Assembly (NCBI GenBank): GCA_030597435.1
Contig: JAUVRV010000018.1
Span: forward strand, 1 to 15,078
Reading direction: 5' to 3'
Length of the DNA stretch: 15,078 nucleotides
From: Gemmatimonadales bacterium
GTDB taxonomy: Bacteria; Gemmatimonadota; Gemmatimonadetes; Gemmatimonadales; GWC2-71-9
Shown: one piece after another, positions 1 through 6,153 of the stretch
Layout of the letters: the number at the start of each line of letters is the position of its first letter
How positions within the stretch are numbered: position 1 is the first letter of the stretch
Notes under the pieces: model-generated
The model's input: only the letters and a program-made list of their open reading frames with translations
The model's database searches: none
Told to the model about the DNA's origin: nothing
Program-made: the position numbers and the translations under genes

Positions 1-593
1 ACCAGCATCACGATCTCTTCAGGCGAGTGCATTCCCTCGAGTTCTTCTACTGAACCCTTGACACCTAGCAGGCGTACCAGGCGGGTAGCGCTGAAGTTGA
101 GGACGTTGGTCACCGGGCGAGTGATCCAGGAAAACAGGATCAATGGGCCGGCGCACCATCTGCTCGTGGCTTCAGGAAACGTAATGGCCCAGTACTTGGG
201 GGCTTGCTCACCCACCACGACATGGAGTGCGGTTATCACGGAGATGGCGACGACCGATACGATTGCCCCCCGTGCTAGGAAATCCAATGCCGCCGGAAGT
301 CGGGCGAACCAATCGTGCAGCAGAACGGCGATCGTGTCCTCTGCCACGTAGCCAAGCAGGATGGAAGCCAGCGTGATACCGAGTTGTGCCGCCGACAGTT
401 GACGGTAGAGGTCTTGCAGGGCTGATTGAACCGTCTTAGCCTTCCGGTCACCCTGCCGTACCATCGCTTCGATTTTCGTGCGGCGGGATGCAACGAGAGC
501 GAACTCGGCAGCTACGAAGAAAGCATTGGCGGCGAGCAGTATCGCCACCGCCGCACCACGCAGAAGGAGCGACGTCAGGGTTATCTGTTCCAT
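1..593 (-). CDS. CorC/HlyC-type (CNNM, DUF21) membrane protein, N-terminal part
   Basis: I translated this from the complement. It is open from an ATG at 593 to the window edge, giving 197 complete codons and no stop, so the C-terminal CBS pair and CorC_HlyC domain would lie outside. The protein begins MEQITLTSLLLRGAAVAILL, then has the family-typical ANAFFVAAEFALV with RRTKIE, the segment LGITLASILLGYVAE near residue 75, and HVVVGEQAPK near residue 130. These are hallmarks of the DUF21/CNNM transmembrane domain of the HlyC/CorC family, linked to Mg2+/Co2+ transport or efflux at the inner membrane. An in-frame TGA lies seven codons upstream with no alternative start between, so the ATG is well fixed. 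No clear Shine-Dalgarno sequence precedes it. It diverges from the CDF transporter with overlapping start codons, which suggests a shared metal-homeostasis theme (inference). Confidence 0.9.
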   Translation of the reverse strand, partial: MEQITLTSLLLRGAAVAILLAANAFFVAAEFALVASRRTKIEAMVRQGDRKAKTVQSALQDLYRQLSAAQLGITLASILLGYVAEDTIAVLLHDWFARLPAALDFLARGAIVSVVAISVITALHVVVGEQAPKYWAITFPEATSRWCAGPLILFSWITRPVTNVLNFSATRLVRLLGVKGSVEELEGMHSPEEIVML

Positions 594-1518
594 GGATCTA
601 GCTAAGGTAAGTCACCCCACCGCTACTGCAACTCCCGGCAACGTGCTGGAGTGTGTCGCATGCATCCCGCCGCGGAAGCACACCAGGGCACTAAAACTGG
701 TTCTCGTTCTGACAGTCACGATTATGATTGCCGAGGTGGTGGGCGGTTTGTTGTCCAACTCGCTGGCATTGCTGGCCGATGCCGGGCACATGCTCACCGA
801 CTCGGCTGCCATTGCGTTGGCACTGTTTGCCTCCTGGGTCGCCGGCCGACCGGCAACGGCCGAAAGGACGTTTGGCTATCTCCGCCTCGAGATAATCGCG
901 GCGCTGATAAACGGCACGTTGTTGATCGGACTCACCGGTTTGATCCTATGGCAGGCAATCGGTCGCTTCATGACGCCGCCAACGATCGAGCCGCGTATTC
1001 TGTTAGGCGTAGCGACACTGGGATTGATCGGCAATGCCGTAGCACTGCGCATCCTGCATGGCGGTCACGAACATTCATTGAACGTGCGTGGTGCCTATCT
1101 CCACGTGTTAGGTGACCTGCTGGGCTCTATTGGAGCGATAACAGCGGGCGTGATAATACTGCTTACCGGTTGGACCACTGCCGATCCGTTGGTCTCGATC
1201 TTCATTGCGATACTGATTATGATTGGCGCTGTGCGACTGGTGAAAGAGAGTGTAGACGTATTGCTCGAGGCTACGCCAGCGCACATCGATCTCAACGAAG
1301 TCGCCGACGCCATCTCAGCCGTTCCCGGCGTGACGCAGGTACACGATCTCCATGTCTGGACCGTAACCTCGGGCGTAGTAGCCATGAGCGGCCACGCTGT
1401 CGTGTGTGAACCGGAGCAGAGCCAAGCGGTACTTGAAACAGTTCAGGAGCGGATGGCGGGGCTGGGAATACATCACGTGACGGTGCAGATCGAGAATGTG
1501 GAGGGAGGGTGCGGGTAG
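592..1518 (+). CDS. czcD: CzcD/ZitB-like cation diffusion facilitator (Zn/Co/Cd efflux)
   Basis: This is a 308-residue cation diffusion facilitator of normal family length. Such proteins export divalent metal cations across the inner membrane by proton antiport. About six transmembrane segments lie between residues 34 and 215. The intramembrane metal site is visible as HxxxD twice: H66-D70 in TM2 (DAGHMLTD) and H171-D175 in TM5 (HVLGD). Two His is the usual Zn-preferring arrangement. A short His-bearing loop (LHGGHEHS, 156-163) sits between TM4 and TM5, instead of a long His-rich loop. The C-terminal cytoplasmic domain (about 225-305) has VPGVTQVHDLHVW, typical of dimerising CDF tails. I chose ATG 592, although the frame is open upstream to 478, because the extra residues look non-native and overlap the divergent gene. 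GTG 643 is an alternative start. CAGGG 11 nt upstream is a weak ribosome site. Confidence 0.92.
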   Translation: MDLAKVSHPTATATPGNVLECVACIPPRKHTRALKLVLVLTVTIMIAEVVGGLLSNSLALLADAGHMLTDSAAIALALFASWVAGRPATAERTFGYLRLEIIAALINGTLLIGLTGLILWQAIGRFMTPPTIEPRILLGVATLGLIGNAVALRILHGGHEHSLNVRGAYLHVLGDLLGSIGAITAGVIILLTGWTTADPLVSIFIAILIMIGAVRLVKESVDVLLEATPAHIDLNEVADAISAVPGVTQVHDLHVWTVTSGVVAMSGHAVVCEPEQSQAVLETVQERMAGLGIHHVTVQIENVEGGCG

Positions 1519-1552
1519 CTCACCATGTGCGTCGTACTGTGTGTGACCCTCA

Positions 1553-1614
1553 GAGTGCGACACTGGCCGTGGTAGCTCGTACGAGGTGCGGGGTGCACTT
1601 CGCACTTCGCACTC
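1553..1614. repeat. 8-bp inverted repeat in the czcD-typA gap
   Basis: GAGTGCGA (1553-1560) is the exact reverse complement of TCGCACTC (1607-1614), with a 46-nt loop. The right arm is part of a short direct repeat, CACTTCGCACTTCGCACTC. There is no T-tract, so I cannot call it a terminator. It could be a transcript structure or chance. It lies just before the typA ribosome site. Confidence 0.25.
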
Positions 1615-1645
1615 AGTCCTTAACGACGGGAATCACAGGTAATAG

Positions 1646-3532
1646 ATGAAAAGTAGTGACACACCACGTCAGATCCGCAACGTCGCGATCATAGCGCACG
1701 TCGATCACGGCAAAACCACGCTGGTGGACAAGATGCTGCGGCAGGCCGGGGTGTTCCGCGCCAATCAGCAGGTGGTAGATCGGGTCATGGACTCGAACCC
1801 GCTGGAGCGCGAGCGCGGCATAACGATACTGTCGAAGAACACTGCGGTGCGCTGGAACGACGTGAAGATCAACATAGTCGACACTCCGGGGCATGCCGAT
1901 TTCGGCGGTGAGGTGGAGCGTATCCTGCGTATGGTGCAGGGTGTGTTGTTGCTGGTCGACGCGGCAGAAGGCCCCATGCCGCAGACCCGGTTCGTGACGC
2001 GTAAGGCGTTGGAGCTGGGACTGCAACCGATCGTGGTGATCAACAAGGTTGATCGTGCCGACGCCCGCCCGCTCGAGGTGCACGACGAGGTGCTCGAGTT
2101 GTTCATGGAACTGGAGGCCACGGACGAGCAGCTGGATGCGCCGTTCTTGTATGGCTCTGCAAGGGATGGGTGGGCGGACAAGCAGTTGCTTAGTGGCGCT
2201 GACGCGTGGGCGGGTAGTGTCTTGAGCCTCGAGCCACTGTTCCAGGCCATAGTGGATGCGGTGCATGGGCCGCCGTGTGAGTCGGAGGAACCCTTCCAGA
2301 TGCTCGTCTCGACGATCGATCACTCGAGCTATGTGGGCCGAATCGCGATCGGACGGATCGAGCGAGGCAGTGTGCGCACCGGCCAGAACGTGGCACTGCT
2401 TCCCCTGGGCGAACCTGGCATGATCTCTGAAACCGAGATCGTGCGTGGTCGGGTGATGAAACTGTACAGTTTCGAGGGGCTGGAGCGCGTGGAACTGCAG
2501 GATGCCGCGGCGGGTGACATCGTGGCGCTGGCCGGCATGGAGGGGATCGAGATCGGAACGACGTTGGCCGATCCCGAGCGTCCTGAACGGCTAGTTGGTA
2601 TCGCGGTAGAGGAGCCGACGATCACCGTCGACTTCGTCGTGAACGACTCTCCCTTTGCGGGGAAGAGCGGCAGGTACGTCACCACTCGGCAGGTGCGGGA
2701 TCGGTTGCATCGGGAACTCGAGCGCAACGTTGCGCTCGGCGTTGAGGACACGGAACAGCCGGACACCTTCAGGGTCTCGGGGCGAGGGGAGCTTCACCTG
2801 GCGATCCTGATGGAGACCATGCGGCGAGAGGGGTACGAGTTCCAGGTGAGCCGGCCGCGCGTGATCACGCACGAGCGGGGCGACGGTTTGCTATCCGAGC
2901 CCTATGAGGAACTGGTGGTGGACGTGCCGGAAGACATGCTCGGCGTGGTGATCGAGAAGATGGGGAACCGACGTGGTGACATGATCGACATGAAGAATCC
3001 GTGGCAGGGGCGGGTGCGGATGCAGTTCCGGTTACCGTCCCGCGGGTTGTTCGGATTCCGGTCCGAACTCCTCACCGACACTCGCGGTGAAGGGACCATT
3101 CATCACCGGTTTCTCGAGTACGACAAATGGGCCGGACCGCTGGGTGGCAGGACCCGGGGGGTACTGGTGGCGGACCGGGAGGGCCAGGCTGTAGCTTATG
3201 GCTTATTCGGCCTGCAGCAGCGGAGCACCCTCTTCGTCGGGCCGGGTGCGCCGGTGTATGAAGGAATGATAGTCGGTGAGAATTCCCGACCCGGTGACAT
3301 GGACGTGAACGTTACCAAGGAGAAGAAGCTCACCAATATCAGGGCGGCTGCCTCGGACGAGCACATCCTCCTCGAACCGCCGCGGCAGATAACGCTCGAG
3401 TATGCGTTGGAGTACATCGAAGACGACGAACTGATCGAGATCACGCCGGACGCGATCCGGCTTCGCAAACGCGCGCTCCAGGTGAATGCGCGCAAGAAGG
3501 CCGCCCGCCAGGCGCGCGCCGAGCGAGGGTAG
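1646..3532 (+). CDS. typA: Translational GTPase TypA/BipA
   Basis: This 628-residue protein is close to the usual size (E. coli BipA is about 607). TypA is a ribosome-associated GTPase of the EF-G superfamily that supports 50S assembly and growth under stress. All G motifs are visible: G1 AHVDHGKTT (17-25), G2 RERGIT (55-60), G3 DTPGH (79-83), G4 NKVD (133-136) and a G5 SA at 171-172. Domain II, domain III (SGRGELHLAILMETMRREG) and domain V follow, then the BipA-specific C-terminal part with GLFGFRSELLTDTRGEGT and the VTKEKKLTNIR segment. The tail is Lys/Arg/Ala rich, running past the core. AGGT 6-7 nt before the ATG can serve as ribosome site. It lies 127 nt after czcD and may read on into the acidic small gene. 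Confidence 0.97.
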   Translation: MKSSDTPRQIRNVAIIAHVDHGKTTLVDKMLRQAGVFRANQQVVDRVMDSNPLERERGITILSKNTAVRWNDVKINIVDTPGHADFGGEVERILRMVQGVLLLVDAAEGPMPQTRFVTRKALELGLQPIVVINKVDRADARPLEVHDEVLELFMELEATDEQLDAPFLYGSARDGWADKQLLSGADAWAGSVLSLEPLFQAIVDAVHGPPCESEEPFQMLVSTIDHSSYVGRIAIGRIERGSVRTGQNVALLPLGEPGMISETEIVRGRVMKLYSFEGLERVELQDAAAGDIVALAGMEGIEIGTTLADPERPERLVGIAVEEPTITVDFVVNDSPFAGKSGRYVTTRQVRDRLHRELERNVALGVEDTEQPDTFRVSGRGELHLAILMETMRREGYEFQVSRPRVITHERGDGLLSEPYEELVVDVPEDMLGVVIEKMGNRRGDMIDMKNPWQGRVRMQFRLPSRGLFGFRSELLTDTRGEGTIHHRFLEYDKWAGPLGGRTRGVLVADREGQAVAYGLFGLQQRSTLFVGPGAPVYEGMIVGENSRPGDMDVNVTKEKKLTNIRAAASDEHILLEPPRQITLEYALEYIEDDELIEITPDAIRLRKRALQVNARKKAARQARAERG

Positions 3533-3572
3533 CCCGCAGTTCCACTCTGTCATAGGAGCCTTGGAGGAAGCC

Positions 3573-3785
3573 ATGTTGTCCTGGGAAGCGTCGGTTTCGC
3601 CGATAGTCGACCAGCGTGAAGAAGGGGATGATCCGTGGGAGGACGCTGACGACTTCGAAGAAGACGACGAGAAAGATCTCGATGACGAGGATGACGATCT
3701 GGAAGCCGAGTACGAGGAATACGAGGAGGAGTTTGCCTACGACGACGAGCCGAAACATGGTCGTCGTCCGGCAGAGTTGGATTGA
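3573..3785 (+). CDS. Very acidic 70-residue hypothetical protein
   Basis: I do not recognise this protein. The start at 3573 is chosen because GGAGGA sits 4 nt upstream of the ATG, and it begins 40 nt after the typA stop on the same strand, so co-transcription is likely. It has 70 residues, of which 34 are Asp or Glu by my count, concentrated between residues 16 and 59. Tyr, Phe and Trp are spaced through the acidic run, and the end is basic-ended (KHGRRPAELD). No membrane segment or Cys is present. It would be disordered with a very low pI. Possible roles are a nucleic-acid mimic, a chaperone or ribosome-associated tail, or a metal-binding peptide. All of these are speculation. The frame is open upstream to 3486, but that extension overlaps the end of typA and has no ribosome site. 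Confidence 0.72.
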   Translation: MLSWEASVSPIVDQREEGDDPWEDADDFEEDDEKDLDDEDDDLEAEYEEYEEEFAYDDEPKHGRRPAELD

Positions 3786-3794
3786 CTAGACCAC

Positions 3795-3825
3795 ACCGCC
3801 CAGCCTATCCCGGCGGCAGGGCGGT
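3795..3825. other. Hairpin 1 downstream of the acidic gene (possible terminator)
   Basis: ACCGCCC (3795-3801) pairs with GGGCGGT (3819-3825) around a 17-nt loop. It begins 10 nt after the stop of the acidic gene, where a terminator would be expected, but no T-run follows. Confidence 0.4.
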
Positions 3826-3827
3826 AC

Positions 3828-3846
3828 GGAGGTCTTAGCCACCTCC
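3828..3846. other. Hairpin 2, perfect 6-bp stem
   Basis: GGAGGT (3828-3833) pairs perfectly with ACCTCC (3841-3846) across a 7-nt loop. It follows hairpin 1 after two bases. The GGAGGT arm looks like a Shine-Dalgarno sequence, but no reading frame follows it. Confidence 0.4.
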
Positions 3847-3851
3847 ACACG

Positions 3852-3911
3852 CAGACGGTAAGGCGGTACCCGGCCCCGCCCGATCAGGGGGTAGGGCCGT
3901 GTACCCGTCTG
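3852..3911. other. Hairpin 3, long interrupted stem
   Basis: CAGACGG (3852-3858) pairs with CCGTCTG (3905-3911). Inside this, GGTACCCGGCCC pairs with GGGCCGTGTACC apart from one or two mismatches, with an asymmetric bulge TAAGGC. It lies between the acidic gene and the tRNA. With hairpins 1 and 2 it makes a stretch of about 120 nt that is almost entirely foldable. Confidence 0.45.
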
Positions 3912-3914
3912 CCT

Positions 3915-3942
3915 TTGGCGTGGGCGCTTGCGGTACTAGATT
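3915..3942 (+). promoter_or_regulatory. Possible sigma-70-like promoter of tRNA-Ile
   Basis: TTGGCG (3915-3920) and TAGATT (3937-3942) are 16 nt apart, and the -10-like box ends 12 nt before the mature tRNA 5' end. Both boxes are imperfect, and the -35 overlaps the region just after hairpin 3. The assignment rests only on spacing and position. Confidence 0.35.
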
Positions 3943-3954
3943 AGAGTTCCTCAG

Positions 3955-4028
<74 letters not shown>

Positions 4029-4031
4029 TTT

Positions 4032-4104
4032 CCCGGCTTCCCGGGAACCCGGTGTCCCGGTTTCCCGGCCACTCTCCCGGCGGCCCGGTTACCCGGTGTC
4101 CCGG
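4032..4104. repeat. 8-bp-period CCCGG-N3 array, left copy
   Basis: CCCGG occurs at 4032, 4040, 4048, 4056, 4064, 4076, 4084, 4092 and 4100. All intervals are exactly 8 nt except 4064 to 4076, which is 12. The core pentamer is constant and the three following bases vary (CTT, GAA, TGT, TTT, then CGG, TTA, TGT). The 8-nt period is not a multiple of three, so it is not coding. It begins three bases after tRNA-Ile. Confidence 0.9.
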
Positions 4105-4127
4105 CCGCCCTGCCCCATCGGTATGGA

Positions 4128-4174
4128 CCGTCCCTGACCGTCTCGGCCCGTCTCACCCTGTCGTCTTCATCGTC
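4128..4174. repeat. About 10-bp-period CCGTC/TCGTC array, left copy
   Basis: CCGTC starts at 4128, 4138 and 4148, and CTGTC at 4158, giving an exact 10-nt step. TCGTC also occurs at 4161 and 4170. The five intervening bases vary. It follows the CCCGG array and precedes the antitoxin-like gene's 3' end. The stretch between the arrays (4105-4127) and 4175-4206 holds nothing else I can name. Confidence 0.7.
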
Positions 4175-4206
4175 GGCCGCGGTGAAGTGCGGCCGTGAGA
4201 GATTTG

Positions 4207-4434
4207 TCAAGCGGCCTTGTAGTGAAGTACCTCCACTTCGGAGCCGTTTGCTGCAGCCCGCTCGGCCGCCTCGAGTGCGTGAGAGGCAGTTTCTTCACTC
4301 ACGTGTTCTTCGCCGCAGTTGGGACAGACAAGACCGGGTACGTCTTTCACGACGATGGTCGTGTTCTCACGCTCGAAGGTAAGGGTCACGTGCCCCTCTG
4401 CCAGTTCCGCTGCTCCGCAAATGGAACACTTCAT
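4207..4434 (-). CDS. YgiT-type (MqsA N-domain-like) zinc-finger protein, likely antitoxin
   Basis: This 75-residue protein begins MKCSICG. Two CxxC pairs (C3-C6 and C37-C40, CPNC followed by GEEH) form the zinc site of YgiT-type proteins. The segment between them is a small beta domain, and a helical tail ends in EVEVLHYKAA. It lacks the C-terminal HTH of full MqsA (about 131 residues), so DNA binding, if any, would need another surface. I chose ATG 4434 over the longer frame (to 4464) because AAGGAGG lies just upstream and the ATG overlaps the TGA of the preceding gene as ATGA, indicating translational coupling. In known toxin-first pairs such as mqsRA the zinc-finger partner is the antitoxin. 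That role here is inferred. Confidence 0.88.
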   Translation of the reverse strand: MKCSICGAAELAEGHVTLTFERENTTIVVKDVPGLVCPNCGEEHVSEETASHALEAAERAAANGSEVEVLHYKAA

Positions 4435-4718
4435 CGCCGCCTCCTTCTTAAGTCCCAAGACCATAGGCTGGGATCCGGTCTGTACACGGTCACGACCATT
4501 GTAATGTCGCTGGATGCTTCATCAGCCGCCACTACGTGGATGGGCTCGACGCTCACCCAACCCAGTATCAAGCGGCTGGGCAGGGGACGGTCGTCAGGGT
4601 ACTCGAAGATCGTCTCGCCAGTTGCTACAACATGACGAACGTCGTCCACGGAAATGTTGCGTTCGAACATCCGCCGTAGCGCGTGCGTGCGAAACACCAA
4701 CTGCCGGTCGGTCACCAC
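4431..4718 (-). CDS. DUF4258 family protein, likely toxin
   Basis: This is a 95-residue protein. RTHALRRMFERNISVDDV near the N-terminus, then GETIFEYPDDRPLPSRLILG and a C-terminal beta segment DITMVVTVYRPDP, match the layout of DUF4258 proteins, which are small basic RelE/MqsR-like-fold candidates often paired with a YgiT-type zinc-finger protein. The conserved H11, R15-R16 and E19-R20 region is the probable functional face. The start is uncertain: GTG codons at 4718 and 4715 are adjacent, and neither has a clear ribosome site. The gene ends TGA inside the ATGA shared with the antitoxin gene. A perfect palindrome lies directly upstream and may be the autoregulatory operator. An mRNA-interferase function is inferred from family and context, not shown. 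Confidence 0.85.
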   Translation of the reverse strand: MVTDRQLVFRTHALRRMFERNISVDDVRHVVATGETIFEYPDDRPLPSRLILGWVSVEPIHVVAADEASSDITMVVTVYRPDPSLWSWDLRRRRR

Positions 4719-4731
4719 CGATCATTGATCG
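4719..4731. promoter_or_regulatory. Palindromic operator candidate of the DUF4258/YgiT pair
   Basis: CGATCA-T-TGATCG is a perfect 6+6 palindrome with a single central base, directly abutting the first GTG of the DUF4258 gene. A second GATC-rich palindrome, GATCGATC, overlaps its right side (4727-4734). Toxin-antitoxin pairs commonly bind such sites to repress themselves. It differs from the E. coli MqsA site. Confidence 0.45.
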
Positions 4732-4814
4732 ATCGCGTGGCATGAGTGGTAACCGAATCAGCGCGAAAGGGGTCGACATAATGCCGTTTCCCACGGCTAA
4801 GAGCCGCGGCGAGA

Positions 4815-4931
4815 CCCGGCTGCCCGGTTTCCCGGTTCCCCGGCCACCTCACCCCACCGTCTCCGACCATCTCTTCCCGGCGGCCTCGTTCTCCCGGCGG
4901 CCGCGGCGGACGGTTCCCGTTGTCCCGATTC
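4815..4931. repeat. 8-bp-period CCCGG-N3 array, right copy
   Basis: CCCGG occurs at 4815, 4823, 4831 and 4839 in exact 8-nt steps (triplets CTG, TTT, TTC). It decays to isolated copies at 4876 and 4893 and to variants CCCGT (4916) and CCCGA (4924), again 8 nt apart. It shares CCCGGTTTCCCGG and CCCGGCCAC with the left array, in the same orientation. Confidence 0.8.
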
Positions 4932-4988
4932 TCGGACTCCATACCTCCCGTCTTCTCTCGTTGGTCAGGTAGACACGCCGGACTAACA

Positions 4989-5034
4989 TCGTCTCCGATC
5001 GTCCCTCCCTCGTCTGTCATCGTCCGTCATCGTC
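4989..5034. repeat. About 10-bp-period TCGTC array, right copy
   Basis: TCGTC starts at 4989, 4999, 5010, 5020 and 5030, with steps of 10, 11, 10 and 10 nt. It lies downstream of the right CCCGG array in the same order and orientation as on the left side of the cassette. Confidence 0.8.
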
Positions 5035-5100
5035 CGGCCGTTCGCGACGTGAGTCGCCCAATTATCTTTGATCAGACCATAGCTGACTGAAGTAACCTAT

Positions 5101-6072
5101 ATGCCACACAAGCACATCTTCTACGTCCACGGTAGGAACACCAAGCCGGCACCGGCGGTGTTCAAGCGCCAGGTGAAGACAGCACTCGGCGCCCGCCTGC
5201 GCCAGGTCAATGCAAAGGCGGCAGACGTGTTCGAGAGTACCGACACCAAGTTCACAGTTGCCTACTACGGCGACGTGATGAACGAGCTGATGGTGCAGGC
5301 CCAACCGGAGTTGACGAACCAGCTAGTGCGGCGCAACGGCAAGTGGATGGAACCTCACGGACACGATGCGGCCAGTCTCGAGCAGATCATGCAGCGGTCC
5401 ACCCGGAGGCATAGAGAGAGCGATTACAAGCAACTGGTTGGGAAGCACAGGAACCGGCGCTTTCTAAGTGAAGTGGCGCGTTTGTTCGGTCCGGTCGGGT
5501 CCATTACCGGGTTCACCAACTACGCAATCAAACGGATGTTCCCCGACTTCGGAGCGTATCTGACGAGCAGGAAGTGGTCATCACAGATCCGATCGCGCCT
5601 GCAAAGCAGATTGAAGCGCGCGTTGGCACGTGGCGACGACGTGGCGCTGATAGCCCACAGCATGGGATGTATCGTCTCCTACGACGTCATGTGGAAGCTC
5701 TCCCGGTTACACGAGCACGGCACCGTGCACGATCGCCAGGTTTCACTCTGGCTCACGTTGGGGTGCCCGCTGGGCGAACGCTCGATCCGCAACGAGCTGT
5801 ACGATGCCGACGAACCCGACGACGGGCTCTATCCGGCCAACGTCCGCAACTGGGTGAATGTTGCCGCGTATGACGACTTCGTAACCCAGGACGGCACCGT
5901 GGCGAACGATTTCAGTGAGATGCAGGAGCGTGGGTTGGTCAGGAGCATCAAGGACCTGCCTCGGATCTACACCTTCTGGGTCGGTTCCAAGGGATCGAAT
6001 CCGCACAAGTCGTTCGGTTATCTCAACCACCCCACGGTTGCGCGGGTTGTGGCGAAATGGCTAAAGCAGTGA
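5101..6072 (+). CDS. Alpha/beta-hydrolase-like protein (putative esterase or lipase)
   Basis: This 323-residue protein is predicted to be cytoplasmic, with no signal peptide. An N-terminal beta strand leads into IFYVHGR (6-12), the usual oxyanion-hole HG. The nucleophile elbow is IAHSMGC with Ser187, where the first Gly of GxSxG is replaced by Ala. Likely acid residues are D258 or D259 in NVAAYDDFVT, and the likely catalytic His is H310 in LNHPTVA near the C-terminus, giving the correct Ser-Asp-His order. About 120 residues between the HG strand and the elbow are long and basic (RRHRESDYK, KHRNRR), probably a lid or binding insert. The substrate is unknown. The ATG at 5101 lacks a strong ribosome site. 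It sits just right of the repeat-flanked cassette and is followed by the FKBP gene on the same strand. Confidence 0.75.
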   Translation: MPHKHIFYVHGRNTKPAPAVFKRQVKTALGARLRQVNAKAADVFESTDTKFTVAYYGDVMNELMVQAQPELTNQLVRRNGKWMEPHGHDAASLEQIMQRSTRRHRESDYKQLVGKHRNRRFLSEVARLFGPVGSITGFTNYAIKRMFPDFGAYLTSRKWSSQIRSRLQSRLKRALARGDDVALIAHSMGCIVSYDVMWKLSRLHEHGTVHDRQVSLWLTLGCPLGERSIRNELYDADEPDDGLYPANVRNWVNVAAYDDFVTQDGTVANDFSEMQERGLVRSIKDLPRIYTFWVGSKGSNPHKSFGYLNHPTVARVVAKWLKQ

Positions 6073-6153
6073 GAGGCTGACTGGGATCTTTCTCCGCGCA
6101 CCGTGGTACAAGGGTGTTCTGCCGAATCACTTACAAGGATTGAGAATAGAGAC

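Larger units (their letters stand above)
4719..5100. other. 382-nt gene-free stretch between the DUF4258 gene and the hydrolase
   Basis: No supported gene lies here. It contains the palindrome at its left end, the right-hand CCCGG-type array (4815-4931), a transition (4932-4988) with no recognised feature, and the right-hand TCGTC array (4989-5034). The last 60 bases are more AT-rich and must hold the hydrolase leader and perhaps its promoter, but I see no convincing -35/-10 pair. A 102-codon frame on the complement (5020-4712) is repeat-derived and rejected. Confidence 0.8.

Noticed and set aside
478..591. 38-residue N-terminal extension of the CDF transporter
   Set aside because: It is antisense to the first transmembrane segment of the CorC-like gene, has no family resemblance, and ATG 592 gives the normal CDF length.
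1646..2323. Long minus-strand frames over typA (for example 1613-2323)
   Set aside because: Shadows of the typA coding strand caused by GC-rich codon bias. The plus-strand protein carries all GTPase motifs.
4712..5020. 102-codon minus-strand frame upstream of the DUF4258 gene
   Set aside because: Low-complexity Arg/Gly/Pro/Glu composition dictated by the repeat arrays, with no recognisable domain. It overlaps the DUF4258 start and palindrome.
4029..5040. CRISPR array
   Set aside because: Units are 5-bp cores at 8 or 10 nt spacing, with no 20-40-nt repeats, spacers or cas genes.
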